This document shows positions 1 to 9,409 of a DNA stretch of 46,377 nucleotides, in pieces. This DNA comes from Xanthobacter aminoxidans. GTDB lineage: Bacteria > Pseudomonadota > Alphaproteobacteria > Rhizobiales > Xanthobacteraceae. Within the stretch, counting starts at the first letter, position 1. The number at the start of each line of letters is the position of its first letter. The notes beneath the pieces were generated by a model. The model had not been told where the DNA came from. It searched no databases and saw nothing but the letters and a program-made list of their open reading frames with translations. The stretch is taken from NCBI RefSeq assembly GCF_023571765.1, contig NZ_JAMJXC010000027.1:1-46377 (forward strand), in the 5' to 3' direction. A program made the translations under genes and the position numbers.

Positions 1-1304
1 CTGAAGGCCAGCGTGCAGCCTGTCGTGTTCACCGCCCCTACCGCCTTGCCGGACCATGGTGCCAAATCGGCGGGTCTGGTGGTGGCGCTGCCGGCGGTGG
101 CGATTAGCGACGTGGCGGCCGAGCCTGTCTCGAACTGAGCGCCCCACGCATAAACATCGCCCGCCGCGATGACCGGACGGAACCCCGTCACGCCGGGCGG
201 CGGCGTGCCAGTGAGCGTGAAGCGCTGCCACGTCGTCGTGACGGTAAAATTCTGGTTCGCCGCGACGCCGTCGGGCGTGGAGTAGGCCAGGTACATCTGG
301 ACGGTCTGGTTGGCACCGGTCGCGCTCCGGAGCCACACTGAGAATGTGGCGCGCGACGTGATATTGGTGCCCAGATCGCAGCCCAGATATGAGGCTATCT
401 GGCACCGGTCCGCCGTCATCGCCCCATCGGGGGCGGCGGCTGCATTCGCCGTGATAGTCGAGCCGCCGTCCTTGAACCATCCGGTGCCTGCGAAATCATT
501 GGAATATCGGATGTAATTCGTCGCGGCTCCCTCGAACATCATGTGCCGGCGGCCGGCCGAATGGTCGAATGCCAGGATATTGTCCGGCACCACCTCCACC
601 AGTCCGCTGACACCGATGACGCGCTTGCCGACGCCGGAGCGCGCGAAAAGCTCGCTGGCCGAGATCCCCGAGCCGTTGAGCCGGTACTGGTCGCGCACGA
701 AGTCCGCCACCAGCATGGGTGTGCGGCCGTTGAGAGCGAGCCGGTCGCCCAGCACCCACATGCTCCAGCCGGCCGCCGTGCGCCGCCACATCATGTCGGT
801 ATCGAGCGCCACCACCTGCATGCCCTGCGCGGGCGGGGTGAAGCGCCACGCGGTGCCGCTCCAGATGGCGAGATAGCCGGCATAGCCGACCCACGCGCCC
901 GTGGGCCATGTGCCCACCACATAGAGGTCGCCTTCCACCGGCGCGCCCGGCGGCGTGTCGAGGCCGACCGAAACCGCCGCATAGGTCGCCACGGCATCGT
1001 CGAGAACACGCTGGCGCTCGATCAGCTCGCGCACCCGCTCGGCCACATAGGTGCCGGTGCTGCGCGAGGGCGAATTGTACACGATGATGTAGGATGATCC
1101 CGCAAGCGCTGCCCCAGGCCAGCCATAGGCCAGGGTGAGGTGGGTATTGTCCACCACATCGAGGATCCGCACGGCCCGCCCGCCGGCTTCCAGAGTATCG
1201 CCCGCGACGATGGGCGTGCTCCAGAGCGTACCGGCGCCAATCACGGCGGTGCCACCCGCCGGCACCGTCACGGTGCCGGTCGCATAGAAGTCGCTGAAAG
1301 ACAT
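1..1304 (-). CDS. Tail fibre-like protein with DUF2793 domain (partial, C-terminus outside)
   Basis: The frame is open from an ATG at 1304 to the window edge, giving about 434 residues without a stop. Residues about 115-165 match the DUF2793 pattern of phage tail proteins (TPPGAPVEGDLYVVG, TGAWVGY, WSGTAWRF). After about residue 230 there is a beta-rich module of the type common in phage fibres (GAATNYIRYSNDF, APDGAMTAD, FSVWLRSATGANQ, YAWGAQFETGSAATS), likely carbohydrate-binding. It is the last visible gene of the late tail operon, next to the tip protein, which fits a role in host recognition. The distal receptor-binding part is missing from the window, so the specificity cannot be judged. 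Confidence 0.75.
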   Translation of the reverse strand, partial: MSFSDFYATGTVTVPAGGTAVIGAGTLWSTPIVAGDTLEAGGRAVRILDVVDNTHLTLAYGWPGAALAGSSYIIVYNSPSRSTGTYVAERVRELIERQRVLDDAVATYAAVSVGLDTPPGAPVEGDLYVVGTWPTGAWVGYAGYLAIWSGTAWRFTPPAQGMQVVALDTDMMWRRTAAGWSMWVLGDRLALNGRTPMLVADFVRDQYRLNGSGISASELFARSGVGKRVIGVSGLVEVVPDNILAFDHSAGRRHMMFEGAATNYIRYSNDFAGTGWFKDGGSTITANAAAAPDGAMTADRCQIASYLGCDLGTNITSRATFSVWLRSATGANQTVQMYLAYSTPDGVAANQNFTVTTTWQRFTLTGTPPPGVTGFRPVIAAGDVYAWGAQFETGSAATSLIATAGSATTRPADLAPWSGKAVGAVNTTGCTLAF

Positions 1305-1325
1305 GAAGCGATCCTTGAGCTGCCG

Positions 1326-1751
1326 TCAGGCGCCGGCGGTAACGACAATGCGGCAGCGCGCCACCCGCTGCGGCCATGGCGGAACGATCTCCGCCGTCCA
1401 TGCGCCGGGCCGCGTGGGCATAGCCGCCGCGACGCCACCGCCCACGAGCGCTTCCGGAGCGCCGGGGCCGCCGGCGAACATGCAGGCCGTACCATCCGGC
1501 AGGTTCCGCGCGAGATCCACCCGCTCGCCCACGATGACCATAAGTTCCTCGGCCTCGAGGAGGGGCGCATCCGGCCGGGTCGCCACTACGCCGTCCGCGA
1601 CGTAATGGGTGGCTGGGTCCGGAAGGTCAGCAGGCGCGAGGAGCAACTCCTCCCGCCCGCTGCGCACTGCCGCCAGAGCATCCTCAAGGCGCGTGACGTT
1701 GAGCACCGAAAGGATCTCGCCCGTGCGGTTGTCATACTTGATGAAGATCAT
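1326..1751 (-). CDS. Unknown tail-tip associated protein
   Basis: This 141-residue protein starts with an ATG that overlaps the stop of the J-like gene (ATGA), so the two are translationally coupled. I do not recognise its family. The N-terminus (MIFIKYDNRTGEILSV) looks like a beta-hairpin start, and the C-terminal third is rich in Gly and Ala. Its position between the central tip protein and the DUF2793 fibre suggests a tip accessory, fibre-attachment or chaperone role, but that is inference from position only. Confidence 0.6.
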   Translation of the reverse strand: MIFIKYDNRTGEILSVLNVTRLEDALAAVRSGREELLLAPADLPDPATHYVADGVVATRPDAPLLEAEELMVIVGERVDLARNLPDGTACMFAGGPGAPEALVGGGVAAAMPTRPGAWTAEIVPPWPQRVARCRIVVTAGA

Positions 1752-4700
1752 CGCTTGTACTCGGTCATGGAGATGATGCGCGACCCGTAGAAGCCGGATG
1801 AACCGACGCCGCCGACCACAACGCGATAGGTGGTCGATCCGGATATGTTTGCAGTATCGAGAAACTCCAGAGGAAGCGGATTGCCTCCAAAGTTGATCAT
1901 CATCGTTCCGAACGAATATCCAGCCGGATATGCGCCGATGAACAGCGTTTCGCTGTAGACAACCGTCTCGGCGGCGCCGGCGACCGAGCGATATACTGTG
2001 ACCGGCACTGTCCCGCTGCCGCGATCGGTGTAAGGCATATTCCAGGCGTTCGTGCCGATGTTCGCCCGGATGATGCAGGACGATCCTGCCGTGCGGACGA
2101 TCGATGTCGTGAACACCGTGATCGTCGTCGCCGTGGGGGTGGACGGTGGCGGAAGGGATGTCGTCAGGGTTTCGGTGACGAACGCCGTCACCGCTCCCGG
2201 CGCGATGTTGGTCGTCGCCACGCCGCCGATGATGATCTTGTCGGTGGTGATAGACGATGCCTCAAGATTGATCGTCTTCACAGCGCCAGCGGCGATCTTC
2301 GGTGCGGTGATGGTGCCATCGGCGATGACATCGGCGGCGATGTAGATTTTGGGGGTCGGGCCGGAGCTGTCCACCAGAAAGGCCGCCGTTGGGTTCGCAC
2401 CTCCCGAGGTGATGAGGAAGCGATCGGCGTCAAACCAGACCTCGCTATAGGCTCCGCCGGGGCCAGACTTTGCGACGATCAGCATGCCGGCTTCGGCACC
2501 CTCGGCCATCGCCTTGGCCCGAAAGGCCGCGAGCGCGCCGGCCGGCGTCACGTCCGCCACGAAGCTCACATTGAGGCTGGCACTCAGGCCGCCAACAGTT
2601 GCGGTGAGGTCCGTGATCTGCGCGGCCAGCGCCGTGTCGCCAGATACCCGCGCTCCACTCTCGCTGCTGATAGAAGCCGCGAGGCTCGCATCAGCAGTCT
2701 CCAAGGATGCCTGCAACGTCGTGATCTGCGCGGCCAGCGCTGTGTCGCCAGATACCCGCGCTCCACTCTCGCTGCTGATAGAAGCCGCGAGGCTCGCATC
2801 AGCAGTCTCCAAGGATGCCTGCAACGTCGTGATCTGTGCGGCCAGCGCGCTGTCAGGGCCGACAGCAACGGTGATCTCCTCTTTGAAGTTCGCGACGGCA
2901 GCGCCGATCCGAACTGTGAGCGAGCGAGCGATTTCCTGCCGCTCAAGCATGCCGGCCGCGTCCGCATCCGCAACCACTAATGCAAGCCCAGAAAGCTCAT
3001 TCCGGATCGAGGAAAGGGCGGACTGAACACGTTCGACCACGAGGTCATGGGTTGGCCCCGTGAATTGCTCGGCAGATACCGGGAGCTTGCTGGCATCGAT
3101 GACCGGCGCGGCCACGTCCACCGTCGCCCACGGCCCCTGCGTCGCACCCACGGCGGAGACCTGAAGCCGGAGCGCCGCCGGCTCCACCACCACGGAGAGT
3201 TCCGCCGTCGTCACATCCGGGAGCGAAGCCCAGCTATCTCCTTCGTCGTAGGAGATCCGCACCCGGTAGAAGGTCGCCCCGGATGCAGGAAACCACGAGG
3301 CGGAAAGCACCGGCTCCAACACGTTCTGTTCCACCGTCGCGAGCAATCCCGCGACGATGGGCGCCTTCGGCAGGCTGAGGGATGGCAGGCCCGGAAGGGG
3401 ATCGGGCGCGCCATCGTCGTCATGGACGCGCGGATCATCCACGACGAAGGTCAGGGACACCCGGTCGCCGTTCGGCGCCCCGGACAGGGCGATGCACCGG
3501 CGCTGCCACGCGGATCCCATTCCATGGGCGAAGGTCGGCAGCTCCGATCCTTCGGCACGCGCGAGCACCGCCGCCAGTGTCTGCCCCTGCGCCGTCTCGA
3601 CAATGGCAAGATCCGCCGCATCGAGGACGCAGAGGGCATCCGATCCGCCCCGTGCGCATTTCACCGGTCCAAAGGCCGCGCCCGTCCTGTCCCGCAGCAC
3701 CACGTAGTGCTGCCCCGCGCCCGCCCATGCCGGCGGAGGCTCAAGGGTTAGGGTCGCCCCGGCTCGTGCCGCAACCACGCCGGCGGCGCCCCACGCCCCC
3801 GGCAAGTCGGACTGGATCTGCACGTGCTCGCCGAGGCTGATCAGCCGCCCATCGTGTTCCGTGGTGACCGAGGGGCGCACCCGGCGATAGACGTTCTGCC
3901 GGTAGTGGAAACCGGCCTCGCGATAGGCCTGCGCCCGCTGCGCGATGCCGGGGATCTGCATGCGCATCGGGTTCTCGGCCACGACGGCGGCGGGATACTG
4001 GACCTCCTCGGCCTGCCAGGTGGTCTCATCCACATATTCGACGATGACCGCATCGGCCGCGTCGGAAGAGGCGAACTCATAGTCCACGGCGAAGGTGCCG
4101 CGCACCGTCTCCCGATCCGTGAGCAGCATGCTCGGCACCGCGCGCCATTCGTCGCGCACCAGCGTGAGCATATCGCCGGCCCAACGGTGCTTCGCCCGAA
4201 CCGTCGCCAAGGCCGTGTCGAAGGCCTCCGGGACGCCGACCGAGGACGTGAACTCATAGTCGAAGCAATCGCCCCGCGCCGCCGCCGTCGCCGCCAGCGC
4301 CAACACGCCCTGCAGGTCCACCTTCGCGGCCGACCGACGCGCGCCATAGTCGGTGTTGGTCGCCATGTCCCAGAATGCCCAGGCCGGCGAGCGCGTCGGC
4401 TGTTCCACCCAGGCCGATCCCGACCACACCGGCAGGATCCGGGTCTCGATCACCTTCAGGGCCTGCGCTGCGGCCGAGGTCAGTTGCTGCGTCGCCTTCA
4501 GCCGGAGCGCGATCGTGCTGACGCCGGCGAAAGCCCGCGCCCCCGACAGGAAGGCGCGCAGGCCCATCCACACGATCGTGTCCGAGACGTTGCTGTCCGT
4601 GCTCGGCGCCGAGGACCGCTTCAGGCGAACCTCATAGCGGCCGGGCGCCACCGTCACCTTGAAGCTCCAACGCTTGGGCTTGTTCGTCACGCCGCCGAGG

Positions 4701-5707
4701 CTTTCGGCGAGGAGCTGCGACCACCCGCCCGTGGGGGCGCCAAGGTCGTTCACCGGCCGATACTCCGCCACGATGGGCACGAAGAAGGGCCGCCGGTCGC
4801 CGTCCGAATTCGTCGTGTAGAGGCCGCCCGGCGCGGCGACATCGAGCGCGAGATCCGTGGTGGTGGTGCCCGCCGGCGCCGAGATGAAGCCGCCCACGTA
4901 GCCGTCCGCAGGCTTCGGCAGCTCCTGCCCCGACACCTCCGGCGAGGAATAGACATTGACCGGGAAGAGCGTGACCTCTTCGCCCGGCTCATAGAAGGCG
5001 ACAGACACGCCGGTGAACTCAGGGTTCACGCCCGTCGCCGCGTCCCAAAGGATGGTGTCATCCATGAGGATCTGTTCGCGGCTGTAGCGCCCGCAGCCTT
5101 CGGACAACAGGATGTTCAGATATTCATCGTTGCCGATGTATTCCGACCATGGCACGGCGGCATAGTCGGGAGCCCTCTTCACCCGCCCGTAGCTGACGGG
5201 GATGCTCTGCAGGAGCCGGGCCGAGTTGGCCTGCTTTCCGAAGCTGTAGACCTGTCCGGCGTCGTCATCCTGTCCGCCCGCCTTGGCCTTCACCAGCGTC
5301 GAGACGAGGAACGATCCGCCGATGAGGAAGGCCGCGCTGCCGACACTGGCGGAGATCCCGAGGCCGAGGCCCGCGATCCACGTGCCCACGCCCGGCGCGA
5401 GGAGCGAGAGGCCCACCAGCGCCACGAGGCCGAGCACCTGCTTGTTCTGCGCCCGGCTCCCGCCGAGCGGCCTCGACATGACCACCAGCCGATCCGAGGC
5501 GCGGAGGCGGCGCCGGCGCCAGTCGGCGCGCAGCACCGGCTCGCCGTTGATGGCGACGACGGTCGGCAGGATGTCGGTTGCCCAGGCGCGCGGCGCACCG
5601 CCCGATCGCCGCGCGCGGCGCAGGAAGCCGGCGACCGTTTCGCGCGCACGGGGCTGCGCCCGGCCGAGCACCTGTCCCGGCAGGACGATGTGAACCGCTT
5701 CGTGCAT
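1748..5707 (-). CDS. Host-specificity protein J-like central tail tip protein
   Basis: This is the largest structural protein, 1,319 residues. The start is the ATG at 5707, preceded by GAGGAC at good spacing; an upstream in-frame ATG at 5752 would overlap the previous gene and has no such site. N-terminal region: a small basic beta domain (about 1-80), then hydrophobic segments (about 88-145). The J-like body follows (SIPVSYGRVKRAPDYAA, NILLSEGCGRYSREQILMDD). Next come an Fn3-like part (about 755-850) and a coiled-coil/DUF1983-like part. The C-terminal ~150 residues are Thr/Gly-rich and probably bind the receptor. Within the coiled coil lie two near-identical 36-residue repeats. The order tape measure, two minor tail genes, NlpC/P60, tip protein matches lambda-type and gene-transfer-agent-type tails. 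Confidence 0.9.
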   Translation of the reverse strand: MHEAVHIVLPGQVLGRAQPRARETVAGFLRRARRSGGAPRAWATDILPTVVAINGEPVLRADWRRRRLRASDRLVVMSRPLGGSRAQNKQVLGLVALVGLSLLAPGVGTWIAGLGLGISASVGSAAFLIGGSFLVSTLVKAKAGGQDDDAGQVYSFGKQANSARLLQSIPVSYGRVKRAPDYAAVPWSEYIGNDEYLNILLSEGCGRYSREQILMDDTILWDAATGVNPEFTGVSVAFYEPGEEVTLFPVNVYSSPEVSGQELPKPADGYVGGFISAPAGTTTTDLALDVAAPGGLYTTNSDGDRRPFFVPIVAEYRPVNDLGAPTGGWSQLLAESLGGVTNKPKRWSFKVTVAPGRYEVRLKRSSAPSTDSNVSDTIVWMGLRAFLSGARAFAGVSTIALRLKATQQLTSAAAQALKVIETRILPVWSGSAWVEQPTRSPAWAFWDMATNTDYGARRSAAKVDLQGVLALAATAAARGDCFDYEFTSSVGVPEAFDTALATVRAKHRWAGDMLTLVRDEWRAVPSMLLTDRETVRGTFAVDYEFASSDAADAVIVEYVDETTWQAEEVQYPAAVVAENPMRMQIPGIAQRAQAYREAGFHYRQNVYRRVRPSVTTEHDGRLISLGEHVQIQSDLPGAWGAAGVVAARAGATLTLEPPPAWAGAGQHYVVLRDRTGAAFGPVKCARGGSDALCVLDAADLAIVETAQGQTLAAVLARAEGSELPTFAHGMGSAWQRRCIALSGAPNGDRVSLTFVVDDPRVHDDDGAPDPLPGLPSLSLPKAPIVAGLLATVEQNVLEPVLSASWFPASGATFYRVRISYDEGDSWASLPDVTTAELSVVVEPAALRLQVSAVGATQGPWATVDVAAPVIDASKLPVSAEQFTGPTHDLVVERVQSALSSIRNELSGLALVVADADAAGMLERQEIARSLTVRIGAAVANFKEEITVAVGPDSALAAQITTLQASLETADASLAASISSESGARVSGDTALAAQITTLQASLETADASLAASISSESGARVSGDTALAAQITDLTATVGGLSASLNVSFVADVTPAGALAAFRAKAMAEGAEAGMLIVAKSGPGGAYSEVWFDADRFLITSGGANPTAAFLVDSSGPTPKIYIAADVIADGTITAPKIAAGAVKTINLEASSITTDKIIIGGVATTNIAPGAVTAFVTETLTTSLPPPSTPTATTITVFTTSIVRTAGSSCIIRANIGTNAWNMPYTDRGSGTVPVTVYRSVAGAAETVVYSETLFIGAYPAGYSFGTMMINFGGNPLPLEFLDTANISGSTTYRVVVGGVGSSGFYGSRIISMTEYKR
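2613..2848 (-). repeat. 108-bp tandem repeat inside the tip protein gene
   Basis: Copy 1 (2613-2720) and copy 2 (2721-2828) differ at one base only (gccgt versus gctgt); a third copy starts at 2829 and fades after about 20 bases. The unit encodes 36 residues (ALAAQITTLQASLETADASL and 16 more) that look like a coiled-coil or beta-helical linker. The near identity suggests a recent in-frame duplication that changes the length of the tip stalk. Confidence 0.95.
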
Positions 5708-5714
5708 CGTGTCC

Positions 5715-6137
5715 TCAGATGGGCTCGAAGAACCGCAGGCGCGCCCATCCACGGGCGCGCAGGGTCACCATGGCGTCGAGAGCGACGCCGGCTTCGGCAT
5801 CGGCGTGCAGCACCCGCCCCTCCGGCTGGAGCCAAATGCCCACGTGCGCGCCTTGGGTGACGCGTGCCATGAGCACAAGGGCGCCGTCCGGCGCCGCCAC
5901 GAGGCCCGCCGGATCGGCGGCAAGCTCTCGCCAGTGCCCCCGCTCCGGGTGGGCGGCAAGGGTGTCCACCATCCACCGCCAGGTCACCGCGTCCGGGATC
6001 TCCACCGCAGGGAGGTGGCGCTCCCACAAGGCCGCCTCCACCTCGCACGCGAGGTGCCAGCACGAGGCGCCGGGAGACCATGGCCGGCCGATGAGGCTGG
6101 TGAGGTAGGCCGCGCGGGCCGTCGCGTCCGCCGTCAT
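5715..6137 (-). CDS. NlpC/P60-family tail assembly protein
   Basis: A 140-residue protein of the NlpC/P60 cysteine peptidase type found in tail tips of lambda-like (gpK) and gene-transfer-agent tails. The presumed catalytic Cys26 lies in GASCWHL and His98 in GAHVGIWL, with a further polar residue, His111, in GRVLHAD. The start ATG overlaps the stop of the preceding gene by one base (TGATG). In tailed phages such proteins help open the cell wall during DNA entry or process tip proteins; which applies here is not visible. Confidence 0.85.
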   Translation of the reverse strand: MTADATARAAYLTSLIGRPWSPGASCWHLACEVEAALWERHLPAVEIPDAVTWRWMVDTLAAHPERGHWRELAADPAGLVAAPDGALVLMARVTQGAHVGIWLQPEGRVLHADAEAGVALDAMVTLRARGWARLRFFEPI

Positions 6138-6670
6138 CAGGCGATCAACGAGCTGAATTCCCGGCGCGAATAGATCCGGCGCGGGAACTTCATGTTGGTG
6201 AGATCATCGAATGAGGCGGTGCCTTCGACAGTGGACCCGGCGACCGTCACCTTGCGCAGGAGGAATTCCCACGGCCCGCAGGCCGGCTCGCTCACGTCAT
6301 CCTCGCGGTACTGCCGGAACAGCACCTTGAGATCTGCCCTGTAGCCGATCGCCGCTTCAAGGTAGGGCATCACGTCGCGCGCCACGTTATCGATGACCAC
6401 ACGACACTGCGGCACCTGCTGTTCCGAGAAGTTGGGCGCGTCCGCAGAAAAGGCGATGGGGGTGAACTCCGCCAGCTCGCCGGCATCGAACGTCGCGCCG
6501 GGCTCGATCCCGAAGGTGCGCGGCTCTACATCGCAGACGAAGCGCAGGGGAATGGGCGCGCCGCTCTCAAGGAACGCGGGGTGCTGCAACTCGATCGTGT
6601 CGAAGACGAGCACGCTGTTGGGGCATGAGGCCTCGGCCTCGGCCCATGCCTCAGTCCACAGATCCCCCAT
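6137..6670 (-). CDS. DUF1833-family minor tail protein
   Basis: A 177-residue protein starting at the ATG at 6670, two bases after the stop of the upstream gene. A longer in-frame extension to 6919 lies over the neighbouring gene in another frame and has an Arg/Ser-rich shadow composition, so I reject it. The sequence fits DUF1833: an IELQHPAF beta-hairpin, FTPIAFSAD, a VIDNVARD motif, YRADLKVLFRQYREDD and a C-terminal FPRRIYSRREF. Its place between the tape-measure-proximal minor tail protein and the NlpC/P60 protein corresponds to the lambda L position, a tail-tip baseplate component. Confidence 0.8.
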   Translation of the reverse strand: MGDLWTEAWAEAEASCPNSVLVFDTIELQHPAFLESGAPIPLRFVCDVEPRTFGIEPGATFDAGELAEFTPIAFSADAPNFSEQQVPQCRVVIDNVARDVMPYLEAAIGYRADLKVLFRQYREDDVSEPACGPWEFLLRKVTVAGSTVEGTASFDDLTNMKFPRRIYSRREFSSLIA

Positions 6671-6671
6671 G

Positions 6672-7052
6672 TCAGGACACCACGGATGCGGGGAACACGT
6701 AGAGATCGAAGACGACGCGCACCTTGTCGCCGCTCGCGCTCCACCCGAGCGTTCCGGCGCGCATCTGCACCGTGCGCGCCGCGAACGCCGCGCCGTCGAG
6801 ACTGACGGGCATCGTGAACCGGACGGACGCGCCGAACAGCGATCCCGACACGAACGCGAGGAAGGTCGCGAACTCGGCCGCCGAGAGATCGGCCGACCAT
6901 TTGAGGAGCGGCAGGGCATCGCCGGGGCGCCGCCGCATGCGCACGTTGCCGGCTTCCATCTCGGTTTCCAGCGGATCCCGGATCGGCTTCACATCCCAGG
7001 CGTCCCGCAGCGGCTCATAGGGCACGGAGGCAGGCCAGACGGGAAGGCTCAT
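6672..7052 (-). CDS. Minor tail protein (distal-tail-like, lambda M position)
   Basis: A 126-residue protein whose ATG overlaps the stop of the tape measure gene by 4 nt (ATGA). It starts MSLPVWPASVPYEPLRDAWD, a pattern common to short minor tail proteins right after the tape measure in alphaproteobacterial siphophages, and ends with a strand-rich segment (KVRVVFDLYVFP). I do not assign a Pfam family with certainty. The position suggests the ring protein linking the tail tube to the tip. Confidence 0.7.
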   Translation of the reverse strand: MSLPVWPASVPYEPLRDAWDVKPIRDPLETEMEAGNVRMRRRPGDALPLLKWSADLSAAEFATFLAFVSGSLFGASVRFTMPVSLDGAAFAARTVQMRAGTLGWSASGDKVRVVFDLYVFPASVVS

Positions 7053-9409
7053 CGGCCGACACCCCGCATGGGATTGAGGCCGAAGCGGGCGCGCACGGCC
7101 TGCCCCATTGGCCCCATGGTGGTCATGTCGGCGGCGAAGACCTTGCGCACCATGGCCTCGATATCCGCCGTGGCGTCGCGCAGCGCGGCCCGGAGGTTAT
7201 CCCGGTCGCTGGCGCGCCCGTCGTTCCCGCCGCCGGTCTGGTTGATCACGAAGGAGGGGGAGACGCTCACATTGTTACTGAAGGCGTTGCGGATCATGGT
7301 CTCAGCGGGGGAGATCGGCACGCGCACATCCACCGGGATCCGGCGGCCGTCCGGCAGGGGCACGGCCGCTTCCGGCCCGGCCTCGCCGAAGATCGCCGCG
7401 TTCCGCGAGACGCCGCCACGCGCATACTTCTTCAGCTTGCGGGGGCCTTGCGGGGTCATCACGCCACCATCGGCAAATTTGAAGGAGCCCCCGACCTCTT
7501 TGATGACACCCCCGATAATGCCGCCGCCGCCCGATCCGAGCGGCCCCTCGCCGAGCAAGGCCGCCTTCAGCGCCATTTCCGCGAGGAGCTTGATGCTGTC
7601 CTTCAGCACGTCATTCCAGCTCTTCGTTCCGTCGATCAGACCCATGATCGAGCTTTGCGCGAGATTGCCCACCTCCTGCTGCATCTCGCGCTGGCGCTCC
7701 TGCGACGCCTTCGTCTTCTCAATGGCGGCCGTCACATCGCCATAGCGCGCGGCGAGCATCTGGAGTTGCTGGAGCTGTTCCGGCGAGAGCTTGAGATTGT
7801 GCTCCTGCGCCATGTTGATGGCGTCCATCATGAACTTGTATTCGGCGGCGGCCTGCGTCGTCATGCCGAGCTGCGCCTGTTCCTGCTGAAGATCCCGCAG
7901 GCGCTCCGACATGGTTTTCTGCACATCCTTGAAGCCGTAGCCGATGGAGGGGTCCGGCTTCGTCCCCGGGGGCTTCACCCCCTCAACACTCGCCTTCAAT
8001 TCATCGAGCCGCTTCTGCGCAAGATCGACGGCCGCGATGTACTTTTCCAGCGCCGCCGTCATTTCTGCCGTGTCGGCGGTCGGCATCTTCGCGTTGTACT
8101 TGCCGGCCCACCCGCCCACTTTCTGGTTGGCCGCGACGGCGCGAGCGTATTCCAGTTCGGCCCTTGCATCGGCGAGCGCCTTCTCGGCATTGGTCACGTG
8201 CTGGTCGGCCAGGGCCTTCAGCTCTTCCTTGGCATCAGGCGCGCCAGCTTTGACCCGCGCAATGGCCCCGTCGAGGTCTCCCATCGCGCTCTTGTGCGCC
8301 TCGGCCGCCACCTTCGCTTGGTCCTGCCGGAGAGCGAGCGCGGCAATGGTCCCGACCGCCGCAGCGATGACAATGCCCCAAGGGCCGCCGAGAAGGCTCA
8401 AGGCGGCACTGAGACCGGCCGACGCGAGCGCGGCCGTGCGCTGCGCCGCCGCAACGGCGAGAATGGTGGCATTGAGGGCCGTGATCCTGCCGGCCGCCGT
8501 GACCGCCGCCGCCGCCGCCGAGGCCAGCGACGCGGCGAGAGGACCAAGCACGATGCCGAAGGTGACGGCACCGATCGCGACGCCGATCGCGAGGATTTCC
8601 GTCTTGTACTTCTCCAGCGCGGCGGCGCCTTCGAGGACGCCGGACTTCAGCGCGACCTCGATCTTGAGCGCCAGCATGTCGAACATCTTGGCGACCTTGG
8701 CCGCCTCTTTCGCCACCTCATCCGACATGACGAGACCGAGGCGCCGTGCCTCCTCGCGCGCCTTCGAGATCGAGCCAATCCCTTGATCCATGAACCGCAG
8801 GAACTGCTCGCCGCCGGTGCCACCGAATATCTCATCCGAGATCCGGATCTGCCCCGCCTTGCTGAAGCGCTTCATCTTGTCGATGATCTCTTCGAACAGG
8901 GCGGCGGGATCCTGCAGCTTCTGTTTCAGCTCGCCGGCCGTATAGCCGAGGCGCTTGAACGCCTCCTCGCTCGATCCCGCGCCGGTGCGGATGAACTCAT
9001 CCGCCCGCAGCTGCATTTCCTTCAGGCCATCGGTCAGCGCATCCACGCCGACGCGCGCCTGTTCGGCCGCAAACTTCAGCTCCTGAAAGGGCTCGAAGGC
9101 GACGCCGGCCTTCTGCGCCTCGGCCGCGAGATCCGCCACGGAGGTGGCCGCCGCCTTGAGCGTCGTGATGGCACCGGCGATGCCGCCGCTGGCGATGATG
9201 CCGGCGCCGCCGAGCGCCTCGAAGGCGGAGCTTATCGAGGCCGTGGACCCGTTGAAATAGTTCTTCAGGTTCACGGCATTCTGCTGCGCCCGCTTCTCGA
9301 TCTCCAGAAAGCGGCGGTTGGAGACGGCCTTCGCCTTCTCGAAGTTCTTTTCGAAATCGCGGATCCGCGCCTCAAGGGCAACGACAAGACGTTCCTCTTC
9401 GCCGGCCAT
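7049..9409 (-). CDS. Tail length tape measure protein
   Basis: A 786-residue protein with the usual tape-measure layout. It has a charged N-terminal coiled coil (about 1-50), hydrophobic helices around 265-300 and 330-355 (GPWGIVIAAAVGTIAALAL), long Ala/Lys/Glu-rich coiled coils (about 375-600), and a Gly-rich C-terminal part with FADGGVMTPQGPRKL and GEAGPEAAVPL, a motif seen at the end of many lambda-type tape measures. It lies directly after the tail chaperone, tube and completion genes. The length predicts a tail of roughly 110-120 nm if about 0.15 nm per residue holds, which is a rule of thumb rather than a measurement. Confidence 0.92.
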   Translation of the reverse strand: MAGEEERLVVALEARIRDFEKNFEKAKAVSNRRFLEIEKRAQQNAVNLKNYFNGSTASISSAFEALGGAGIIASGGIAGAITTLKAAATSVADLAAEAQKAGVAFEPFQELKFAAEQARVGVDALTDGLKEMQLRADEFIRTGAGSSEEAFKRLGYTAGELKQKLQDPAALFEEIIDKMKRFSKAGQIRISDEIFGGTGGEQFLRFMDQGIGSISKAREEARRLGLVMSDEVAKEAAKVAKMFDMLALKIEVALKSGVLEGAAALEKYKTEILAIGVAIGAVTFGIVLGPLAASLASAAAAAVTAAGRITALNATILAVAAAQRTAALASAGLSAALSLLGGPWGIVIAAAVGTIAALALRQDQAKVAAEAHKSAMGDLDGAIARVKAGAPDAKEELKALADQHVTNAEKALADARAELEYARAVAANQKVGGWAGKYNAKMPTADTAEMTAALEKYIAAVDLAQKRLDELKASVEGVKPPGTKPDPSIGYGFKDVQKTMSERLRDLQQEQAQLGMTTQAAAEYKFMMDAINMAQEHNLKLSPEQLQQLQMLAARYGDVTAAIEKTKASQERQREMQQEVGNLAQSSIMGLIDGTKSWNDVLKDSIKLLAEMALKAALLGEGPLGSGGGGIIGGVIKEVGGSFKFADGGVMTPQGPRKLKKYARGGVSRNAAIFGEAGPEAAVPLPDGRRIPVDVRVPISPAETMIRNAFSNNVSVSPSFVINQTGGGNDGRASDRDNLRAALRDATADIEAMVRKVFAADMTTMGPMGQAVRARFGLNPMRGVGR

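Noticed and set aside
3824-5860. 678-residue ORF opposite the tip protein gene
   Set aside because: Arg/His/Pro-rich composition typical of the antisense of a high-GC gene; no family pattern. The minus-strand gene is clearly real.
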